Positions 25,001-37,000 of a stretch of 64,000 nt of DNA are shown here, one piece after another; within the stretch, counting starts at the first letter, position 1; every line of letters starts with the position of its first letter. The position numbers were made by a program, and so were the translations under genes. The notes under the pieces are model-generated. The model saw nothing but the letters and a program-made list of their open reading frames with translations, was not told the DNA's origin and did not search any database. The stretch covers positions 45,532,873-45,596,872 of the forward strand of contig NC_087251.1 in NCBI RefSeq assembly GCF_037042905.1, read 5' to 3'. This stretch comes from Lytechinus pictus. Taxonomy: Eukaryota > Echinodermata > Echinoidea > Temnopleuroida > Toxopneustidae.

Positions 25001-28000
25001 TACTTAGATTATTCCTCATTCACGCATAATTGAGCAAAAACAATTCGAAGAAAGGATGCCAAATACTCATTTGGCGGGGGGTATCTGAATTTCAAAAAGA
25101 AAATCACATGACTAAAAAGTTAAATATCTTCTCTTTTCTTTGATACCTAAATCACAGAAAATGGTCAAGTAGTAAAAAAGTTATGATCCCTCGAAACAAT
25201 GCTTGTATTTCCATAATTTCATTAAATAAACGTGTTTTCACCGGTTTCCCACTGAAGCTATCGCACGGTAACAAAGGACTTAATGCATGGCTGATCGTCA
25301 ACAAAACGGAGTGTGAACGCTAGCCTGTAAAACCTCTTCATTTTATGAAATTATTGAAATTCAAGCCTTGTTTCAAATAACCAGAACTTTGTTATTTCTT
25401 GACCATTTTCTGTAATTGAGGTATCAAATTAAAGAGCAGATATTGAACTTTATAAAAATGTGGTTTTCTTTTTAAAACCCAGATACGGCCCGCCAAGTGA
25501 CTTTTTGGTATCCCCTTTTCAAATTGTGTTTGCTCACTCATGCGTGAATGAGAAATAATCTAAGTAATTTCAGATAAAAGAGGAGATTCTAAGCTTTACA
25601 ATGGTAGGTCATTTGTCTATTGTATTTGCGATTAAGTTATGATAAATCATCGATAAATCTCGGTTTCGTTTTTTGTGGGACGCACTGTATATCAATTGGC
25701 TACAAAACAGCAATTTTTTTCTATCACTTGGTTCACTAATATAGACAAACTAACCCGGATCTCCTATGTGCATCGGGGCTCCATGGACGTCTCCCAGCGG
25801 ATGGGTAATCTGATAACTCTTCTCAACCAATTCCTTAGGTATGGGCTTCATGGAAACTACCTGGTTACCATAGAAACAGCCATACCCATGACACTGAACA
25901 TTGCTCTGGAAGGGATAGGAGAAAATGACCGAAATTAGTGTTCAGAAAACATTTGAAACCGTGAATGAATATCACTCAAGGATACTGTAATTCCAATGAG
26001 GAATATATAAATTGGTCTTTATTATAGTGCAAAATACCTTAAATACTGTACCAACATTTTCAACCCATTAAAAACTGGATCCTCAACAGTAACAACTATT
26101 TGTAATACATAATTACATTATGGTCTACTCTGCACTTTTAATTTCTCCAATGTCAAATTAGTAAGATTATCTGTTACTCTAATATCTAATTGGTCTAAAT
26201 TATGTAGGTTGAAATACTTGAAAGTGCTGCAAATAACATGGAGCAATGCTCTAGGCCAAGGCCGGAAATCTCTCCCCAAAGGTAGGGGGGACCAGGGGCT
26301 GGAAAATTTGACTAGCCCCCCCCCCCAAAAAAAAAAGGGTTATCACCAAAAAAGTATGGTCATCTCGTCCAAAATACATGTCTTATTTCGTTTTTGAATG
26401 ATGTATTTCTTTCCATCATTTAAGACCCAAAATAGTAGGGGGGACATTTGATATTGTGTCCCCCCTACTATTTTGGGTGGGGGGGGGGGGGGGACACGTC
26501 CCCCCTGGGATTTCCGCCCATGTTCTAGGCGAGCATTGCATATGAATCTTTGGTATAGATGAGACCAGTGGTGAGAATACGGATACCATCGTAGCTGACA
26601 TTGTGACAAAACGGCTTGGTGTCTCCCTTGATGTGGTTTGTAATAAGATCGTTCGCATCGTGTCGGGAGAATGAAGGATACACAATCATCTTTGACAACC
26701 CAAGCTGAACTGTCAGAATCTTCATCATCTGAGTCAATTAAGGGAAGCATCTCACAAACGTAAGAAGAAACTTCACCCAAGATCGATAATCGTAAAGTTA
26801 ACCAGTTAACCAGGAAGAATAAAGAGATCTTGGATGATAGGAAAAAGCTCAAAAATTCTGGAATATCAATTGTAGAAGACCTGACGTCAAGAAATCAAAA
26901 GTTGCTTGCAATGACTCGGGAACAGATGGAGTAATTTCAGCTTATTCTTCGGATGGTGGAATAATAGCCTTTTTGATTCCTGCCAGCGGTGGGATAAGTG
27001 TCAAGAAGCTCATCAGTTGTGAAAGTGACCTTCAACATATTGAACTTGTATACATGTAGACTTATAAATTATCTGCCGAGAACTTGCCATTTCAACATGC
27101 TTGTAATTGCTAAGATAATATTCTGATGCAACCCAATCTGCTCAATATTGATACTACATTGAATTTCATTTGTATTGTAATTTTTGTGGATTTTGATGTA
27201 TTTTGAATTTATAATGTCTATTCTCTTCTTGCTTGAAGTTTTTTCAATTCCTCTTCTGTTTGTTTTACAGGAAACCATGTCGTATATTATGCTTTTTCAT
27301 TCTTCCAGTACGGTTTTATGATAGAAGACACATTGGATGAAACATGTACTCCAAATAATGATAATACCATAAGGAATGTTTCGAATGAAAATAAATTTGT
27401 AAACGATTATTTCGATATAGATATGTTCAATGCAAGATATGAAGATACAAAAAAACATTTATCCATAGCTCATTTTAACTGCAGAAGCCTTCCTATAAAC
27501 TTTGAAGACTTTGAAATATTATTAAATAACATATCGCACAAATTTAAAATAATAGGTATCACTGAAACTTGGTTATGTGACACTTTGTCGGTATAACCTA
27601 GATAATTATACTCTTTTGCATGAAAATCGAAAAAACAAAAGAGGTGGCGGAATTGGTTTATATATCAACAAGTCACTAAAATATATGGTGATTAAGGAAT
27701 TGACATTTATATCAGAATCCATGGAAAGTCTATTTAATGAGTTGTATGGCAAACATATAACATGCAAGAAAATGGTGATTGGCGTTGTTTATCGTCCACC
27801 TGGACAATCTGTAATTAATCTTATAAATGAATTTACTGCTGAATTGGGTAAAATAAATGCAAGTTTTCACAATTGTTTTATTATGGGGGATTTTAACTTG
27901 GATTGAATGAAAATAGGTTCAAATTCATATGTGGATAATATTCTTGACATTTTATACAGTTTTTCACCCCAGCCAATCATAGAAATCCTGACACATATTA

Positions 28001-31000
28001 CATCATCATCTGCACCAGTTTTAGATAATATTTTTACTAATGACAGCATCCATATGAGTTCGGCAACTCTTGATAAGTGATATAAGTGATCACCTGCCAG
28101 TATTTACAATACTCAATTGAAGCTTTTTACAAAATAAGAAAGAGAATTCAACTTTAACCAATAAGCATGCTTTATCTGAGTCGAACTTGCAGTTATTTTC
28201 CTCAAAATTAAGTGAATTATCATGGAATATTTACAGAAGTGAAGATATTAATATTGTATATGGAAATTTTATGAGCAAATTCATGAAACTGTACAATGAA
28301 TGTTTTCCTTTTAAATCTGCTGGCACTAGAACATGTAATAGAAAACAGTGGATTACTCGAGAATTTAAATACTCGAGCTATGTAAAAAAGGTCTAGATTA
28401 TACAAGAAATGTCTTCACAAACCATCAAACGTAAATGAAAAAAATTATAAACAATTTCATAATTATGTACCATGGAAACTAAGACAGGCAAAAAAAAACT
28501 TTTTCTATTGAAGGTTTATAGATGTAAAAAACAATTCTAAATCTACTTGGAATTTGATTAATGTATTGTTGAAAAAAATATTTAAAAATCAGTGAATATT
28601 GATACCATCAGTCTTGAAAATAGTAAACTTACTGATATGTAGTAGATATTTCCGATGCCTTTAACAATTTCTTTGTAAATATTGGTGAGAAATTATTTGA
28701 AAACCAAACACGTACATGTTGTAATCCCTTTAAATCAAACTTGAATAGTCCTAATAACCAAACAGCTTTTTAAAAACCTATTAGCACATCTGAAAATTGT
28801 GAATGATAATGAAGAATGAAACTAGTGCTGGAATTGATTCTATACATATTAAGGCTATTTAACGTGTAATTTGTTTTATCAGTGAAAAATTGTGCAAAAT
28901 CTTTAACCAAAGTTTAAATTCTGGAGAAGTACCAGATGACTTGAAGGTTATTCGTATAACTCTGATTCATAAAAAAGGAAGAACTGATGATATAAACAAC
29001 TATCGACCAGTTTCTGTTTTAAATATTTCTTCTAAAGTACTAGAACGTTGTAATGTATTTATAATTGTTTACTTGATGTTGTTCACAAGCATGACATTTT
29101 GTTTAATTAAGAATCAGTTTGGATTTAGGCAGGGGCACCCCACATCTACAGCAATTTTAGAATACACAATATCAAGCAATTGATGCTGGTGCCTTTACAG
29201 TTTTCATAGATCTGTCAAAGCCTTTGATGTAATTGACCATTCAATACTCTTACATAAATTGCATTACTACGGAATAAGAGGCATTCCTCTTACAAGTATG
29301 TGGTTTCAAAATTATTTGGATTCAAGAAAACAACCAACAGAAATCAACAATATAAAATCCGATTGTAAAACAACTAGATGTGGAGTACCCCAGGGTTCAA
29401 TCCTCGGCCCTTTGCTTTTTGTGCTATATATGAATGATATCACGGTTTGTACTCAGTTTATAAAATTTATTTTATTTGCAGATGACACAAGTATTTTTAC
29501 TACAGGAAAAGATGCAAATTCTTTGTATAAAGTGGTTAATGAGCAACTATCTAATATAAGTGAATGAACGCAAGCAAACAAATTAATTTTGAATACCGGT
29601 ACTGAAAAAAAAACTATATGATAGTTGGTACACATCTAGTTGGTAATATTGATTTACAGTTGAAATAAGGAAATTAAAAATCTTGAATGTATTAAATTCT
29701 TGGGTATTAATTTAGATGAAAAGCTTTCTTGAAACTATCATGTCCACGACCTTTGCATAACGCTTGCTAGAAACATTGAAGTACTTTATAGGTTACAATT
29801 CTTACCACAGATGATCTTAAAGTAGATTGTATTTTTCATTAGTTTCATCACACTTAAATTATTGCAATAATCTGGGGGTTCACATCAAAAAATAATCTTG
29901 ATAGAATTCTCAAGTTGCAAAAACTGGCAATTTGCATATAGTAACAAATTCAAATTTCTTGAGTCATAGTAAACCCTATTTAAACAGTTGGACATTCTAT
30001 CACTGCATGACATGATATCATTAAATGTGGCAGTTTTTATGTTTTCATTATATAAAAATGCATTACTACCAATGCCTTCAAAGAGCATTTTACTCTAAAT
30101 TGTAGTACATATAATACGAGATATGCCCAAGATTTTCATCTTCCCTTGGAACATATTTGTCAAAAAATACACTGTTTTTCAATGGTCCAAAACAACATAC
30201 CCAAACTTATAAAAGACTGCAAATCATTCCAGCAATTTAAACGTTTATATAATAGTCATTTACATTCATTGGATATGACTTCTTGATATTCTAATATTTT
30301 GTACTATTCATTCCTGGAATCTCATTCTCTACTTTTCTTCTTTTCTGTCCTATCCATAGTTTAAGTTGATATTTGGTATCTTTTATGTTTAAATGTTTTC
30401 AATTGTAAATTATATTTTTGTAGGGAATCATCATTGGCAAGCCCATATGGCTTCTTATGATTCCCCCACTTCTCATGTGCAATTATTTGTGAAATATACA
30501 TTGTATAGATCTTTTGATGTTTTTAACAAGAGAGTGGAATGAATGAAATGAAATGAAAATGAAATAAAAATGATTTAGAGTGTATAAGTTATTCTTCATG
30601 TATTGATGGTATGTGTAGAAAAGAAGCAGCTACCTTGTACATGGAGACATTTGTGTTTTTCTGCTCCAGATTTCTGAGAGGAACACCCCCAGCAAGGAGG
30701 GCCTCGTCAAACGAAAAGCTGCACCCGAAGTAGAAGAAGCAAAAATCGTTTAATTGCTCCCCAAATTTCAGAAGGTCTGGAACTGTTTCGGCAAACTCTC
30801 CATTGACAAATACATTTAAGGCTCCCAAATCAGTCCTATGATCGAGATATAAAAAAAAAGATACTTGTAATTAACTTGTTGACTCCTGCATTTTCTAACT
30901 GTCCTAGACTTAATTAATAATGGACGTTCTTGTTCCTGTAGCCATACTAACCCTCCACCAAATCATGGCAAAACTCACTGATTGAGTTCTTAAATCCTCA

Positions 31001-34000
31001 TATTAAGATGATCTGAATAACCTTTGTTCATTATTTTGCAAAACAAATATTTTTCATTGTTGGATAAAATTTTTTAATGATTTTGCCATATTTTTTTGTC
31101 GATGAAATCACATCATTTTATTTTCATAGAGTGTATTCTTGCTTCAGCAGGTGTAAATATTTGAAATCTGACAAAATGAAAAAGAGAGGAGCCATTTTGT
31201 ACCAATTAACATACAGCTATTTATATCCTCCTATGTTGCATTGATATATGTAAAATGCCATTTTGTCATTTAAATTCTGATTTTACTGAATTTGTAGTAT
31301 TTTTTTTTCTTATGAATACATCTCACTCCAATTATTCAGATCAACTTCATATCAGCACAAAGAACCCCGGTGAGCTAAAATGTAAATATCCAAAATACCT
31401 TAAAAGAAGAAACATTTCCCTTTTCCAAATTTCGAAGAGGCACTCCTCCTGACAAGAGGGCCTTGTCAAAGGAAAAACTGCATCCCAGGTAGAAGAAACA
31501 GAAATCATTCAACTGATCCCCAAATTTAAGAAGATCAGGAACCTCTTCTTTTAATTTCCCATCATTGAATATGCAATAAGTAGACAGGTCAGTTCTATGA
31601 ATCAAAGCATGAAAATTTAAAATGACTTGTTAATGTTAACATTATATGCCAGAGTAAATGAGCACCGATTTTTCAGATTCAGATTCAGATTCATTTATTT
31701 CACACCTCTTTAAAATACAAAAATACATAAATACAAATAAAAATCTTATACGACAGAACAGATATTGACAAGTATAAAGTATAAGTAGTCATAAACAGAT
31801 AGTAAAACACAGTAAATATAAACAATGATTTCCGCTGTACGGCGGATGTGGGGGAAAGACAGAAAGCCATTGGCCTATCGAGGTCTATCCCCCTGATTAC
31901 CGTACAACAGGAAAAACAAAACAAACACAATGCAAGAAAGGGGATAACAGAGGAATTAAAATCCTAACTAACGGGGGAGAGGGGGGGGGGGGGTGGCAGG
32001 CAAAGGAGGGGACACAAGTGTTAATTATTTAATATTGTATAATATTGTATTGTAATAAGTCATTATGGCGTATATACACATAAATATACTGATACAGATG
32101 TATATATAACATTTAGAATTTCACTTAATTATTCTATATTTTATGATAAATATGAATTAAAAGAAGAAAGAAAAAAAAAATAATAATAATATTTGCACCA
32201 ACATGCTGTATGACATAAGAGGCAGATTAAGCTATAGTACAGTATGTAAGAGAGCATGTTTGTATTTTCTCTTGAATATGTTTAATGATTGACTATCTTT
32301 TAAATGATTTGGAAGGCTGTTCCAAATCTGGGGCCCTTGATAGCATATACTTGCTCTGGAAACATCATATTTAAGAAGTGGAATATATAGGTCTGTAGAA
32401 TTTCTGCAGTTATATTTATTTACGTTATAGTTATAGAGGAAATATTCATTAATTGAGAGAGGAAGTAGATTATGTATAATAGAATACATAAAGACTGCAA
32501 CGTGAAACTTATAAAGGTCATTCAAAGGGATGATTTGTAGTTTTTTGAATAATGGTTCGGAGTGAGCATAATAATTTGAGTTTGTTATAATACGGATAGA
32601 CTGTTTTTAAAGTTGAAATAATCTTTGGAAAAGGTAGGCTATCTATGACATTGTCCCCATACAGTTATACCATAAGTAAGATGCGAGAAAATCATCGAAT
32701 AATATAAATTTACAAGGACCCTCAGATTTTCTTTTTCTATACTAACAGTTTATCATAAGCTATATCTTGATTTTTTTTTATTGTAATCATTACAATTCAT
32801 AATTCAATTCTAAATCAAAGTGGGAATAAACTATAAATTATGTTAAAATTTTGGTCACTTCAACACTTTTGGAAATTTATAAACAAAATTTAAAACAACA
32901 TGATATATATATATGTACATAAACACTTGCCATATCTGAGGGCAAAGAATATCAGGAAAAACTGAACAATTCACACAATCTTTTATATTGCATTAAGTTC
33001 CTACCCCTTAGAAATAAATCAGTAATTCAGAATCATAATTACATTTCAGAGCCTTGGGCTTCGGTATCTCTCTGCAGCTGCTAAGCTCCGAAAACAGTAT
33101 AAAGGTCACATGAAAATGCCTCTAATTTCATTTCATACCTTACATCCGAATCCTGAGAGAGTTGAGGAACATCAAACTGGCCTGGTTCCGAGCTAAAGAT
33201 ACAGGCCATGGGTCCATAGTTCAAACGACAATACTCCCTCAGATCCGCTGCTACATCTTTGTGAACAGCCATTAGATTCGCTTGTTTGTATCCTGATATT
33301 GAGAAAAATCAAAGGGAATGACGCAGGATATTAGGAATTTATCCAAGCTAAGAAGATAACATATGTACCTGGAAATTTGACTGCAGATATAACTGTGTTT
33401 TCTGGTAGATGCGGTAAAAAGGTATAATGATGATTGATCATTCTCCCTTTTTTGCAATGAAACCTTTTGAGATTAGAGGTATAGTTATCATTAGACTAAA
33501 AGCTTCGGTCTCTGTTATGTTGGTTGTTCCGCTGAACTCCGTTGGCTCCACTCACCAAATACAGAGACCGAAGTTCTAGCTCGATCTGTACAGGGACTCA
33601 ATGGCCATATATTTATGTATTAAGTTTGGATACAACAGGGTCCAAGTGAAATTGCGCGACAGCTGAAGTAAGTCACTGTTTTTTTCCCGTTTTGGTGCAT
33701 TTCAGGCCAAAACGGAATACTACTCTTTATTTTGGTCCAGTTCTTTTTATATATTTTTAAGAAATAAAGACAAAAATTAATGAGCCCCGTCGGGGGGATT
33801 TTGCATTGTTACCCCCTAATGGTGGCTGCACGATAGCGAGCCGTCTGTGTACGAGAAATAAAAAAATATTAAAATGTTAAAAAACTCCTCGAAACAGATG
33901 GCTGCCAGCTGTCTGTTATCATTAGATATATATACATGATGAATTTTCATAGAAATTACAAACATCTCACTTGCTATAATAATCATATTTCCTGATTGTA

Positions 34001-37000
34001 GGCATCAACAAGAAGAGAGGACGTGAATTTTTTTTAAATAGAATTAAATCATAATGTTGCCCAGAAAGTATGGTGCACACTTTTTTCACATCCCAATCTT
34101 GGATTGTTTCTCCAAAATGACTTGATCAGTTTATAATATATTATATGTAGATTAAAATATAACAAAAGTTTGTTATTTATATGGAAAGTGAATTATTTTA
34201 CTTTTTTTTATCTTTGTGTATTAACATGGTTTCAAAGTCAAATGAAACCCCCCCCCCCAAAAAAAAAATGCATATCGTCCATTGTCCCAATGCACAATCT
34301 CACAAAGGGGTAATCCAGACATCGCTTAGAAGCACTATCGTCTAGATGTGATGTCGCTTCCATGCAATGTGCAATATACTCTGGTGAATGACACCTTTCG
34401 AGGTATGATTTGAAGGACTGTGTGGAACTGAGGTTTTTTATCCCTGGTGGGAGATTGTTCCAGTCTTTTATTGTATCTGGTATAAAACTATTGAGGTAGA
34501 CTTTTTTTCACTATCTGATTATCTTGCTCTTACTAACTAGCAAAAAAAGCCTATAAACATCTCTTTTTAGCATTTTATAGTTCTGGTATAAACTAAAGAA
34601 ATGCCATATAAAATGGCAATATAAAATGATTTGAAATTAAACACTCTTTCATCCATCTTGCTATTGATCGATTTGCTTAACATGTAACTGTTAATGATGA
34701 TACTTGATGATAGTATAGTTACGTATTGTATTACCGGACACTATCATGATTCCGGACGCGCATAGTACTGCGTACGAAAACAATTTTGTACCGTAAGACT
34801 TCCGCCATTCAATTTCACAGAGCAATACATAGAACAAGATTGCTAAAACAAGGCGAAAAAATCCAACTTATACCTTATTTATCTCTAAAATGACAGAAAA
34901 TGATTAAGATATCATATAAGGTAGTTTTGCATTAACAATTGATATATTTTCTGATGGAAAAATGGGCCTGATTTTGCCGAATTTCAGTCTCGTCCGCTCC
35001 TTTGATCGAATGATGAAGTGTGGTGTATTGTGGTTAATCGTCGATGGCTAGACTCGAGGTATATCATGCGCGAGGTTTTCGTGACTAGAGCCGTCGATTG
35101 ACAGCTCATCAAACCTGATGAGCGTTACGATACGAACGAGCATAGATTGGAAAATGCCATGGAACATGCAGCTAAGAAGTCAAAATAAAATTTATCAAAC
35201 ACGAATTTATTACCAACATCTGCTCAGATTTGATGTGAAAAAAAAACAAAAACATAAGCTTAGAATTTATGCATGATATGATATATGAAGAAAAATTCAC
35301 ACAAATTCTTTCTTACATCATTATAATGAAGAATATCTTTACCCGTCCGGCGCGCGTCCGGAATCATGATGTAATTTGTCGCGCGCGAAAATAACTGTTT
35401 TTCGTGGAGGGGTATGCGACAATTGCGATGCAAAGAAAACGGTTGGTAAATATAAAATAATTTTATCATATTCATAATTTTCATAATATTTGGAATAGCA
35501 AGTGCAAATATTTCTTGATTGTATTTCCTCTAGTTGTCATTTTTAAAGCACTGAAATAAAGGTGTCCGGTAATAGGAATATAGGATACACTGCCATACTA
35601 TTTTACTACCTCAGTACTAGACAGGAATAACCGTCGTTTCTGGGGATTTATTCAACAATTTCTGACATTTTACTGTAATCCCCATTAACCGACGGTAGGG
35701 TATACGTGTGGGCTCGCATGTTTTCTCATTCCCACCCTTTTGTCAATTCACAGTCCAAAGTTTGATGTAATTTTACACATCGAATTTACAATCTAAGGAT
35801 GTATAGCCATCAAACTTTTAAACCATGATATTTAGTGAAGACAATATTTTAAACGATATAAGATTAAAAGGCATGAAAAATTATACTTTACCGATGTTTA
35901 ATTGGGTTGAACACGATCAAAATAGTCAATATGGCAGCCAAACTGTGAAATATTTACAAACGAACGGAGAGGGCGTCAACAATCACGAATGTGATATCGA
36001 TATTGCTTTCGATATTATACGATCTGCTCCTTATGCGAGCGAAACCGCTACGATCACAAGTAGCAGACGACAATCAAACGATCACTTTAGTTCAAGCAGC
36101 ATAAACGAAAGGCCTGCATGATGGATGCTGTAGCCAAGGGGATATTCGGGGAACACTTCACTCTCAAGCCTGACCAGCGGGAAGCGCTACAGTGTTTGGA
36201 GGACGGGAGAGACCTGTGGGTCCAGCTCCCCACTGGACATGGAAAGTCGGCGATTTTCACCGTCTTTCCGATATGGAAATCAAAGGTTATTAATTTTTTA
36301 ATAGGCCTACTTTATTATAAAATATTGGGAAAATGATAACTACCGTAGTATTAACTTTGACATTCAAAATGCAGCTTTCATCGTTTAGACCCAGATCTAG
36401 GTTTGTGGATCACTTAAATTCAAGCAGTATAAACATATGGCCTATTTATACTACATAATCGTTTCAATTGAATATCAAATGGCACTAAAACACTTATATG
36501 ATGCTATATCTGCATACTAGTCTAACACTGAACATAAAATGAGTGAAAAAATGATTTTAACAGAAAATATTTTTATAGGTTAGAAGTTCCCATAGACCAC
36601 TACTCCAACTGACCAGACATACAGTCCCAGTTAAATCAAATACACAATTTATTACGTTTATTTACACCTTATTCTTTCTATTCTTCTTTCATTTTACACT
36701 ATTTATTTTGTGTTGGGCTATTCTGATGACTGGCCACATTGAATGCATTTGTTTATTTCAATGTTTTTAAATCTTTTCTATGTGAACACTGACTGAAATT
36801 AAGTATAACGTCGATTATTGCAATCCACACAGTCAAGTCCTGGATCTTCTCGTATAGGCCTATACGTTCAAATCGCTGTACAGAGTTGCTATGATTGTCG
36901 TCTCAGGGGGATATGAGTCAATTTTGAAAAGACATTTCCAACATCTTTATACCTATCATATTTAAATGTCTGATTAAGAAACCTTCAAACACCCCCCCCC

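Noticed and set aside
35825..36336. Host RecQ helicase gene inside a DGLUCY intron
   Set aside because: Only the N-terminal motifs are present, there are no further exons, and it lies between transposon TIRs, so it is read as a transposon-encoded fragment.
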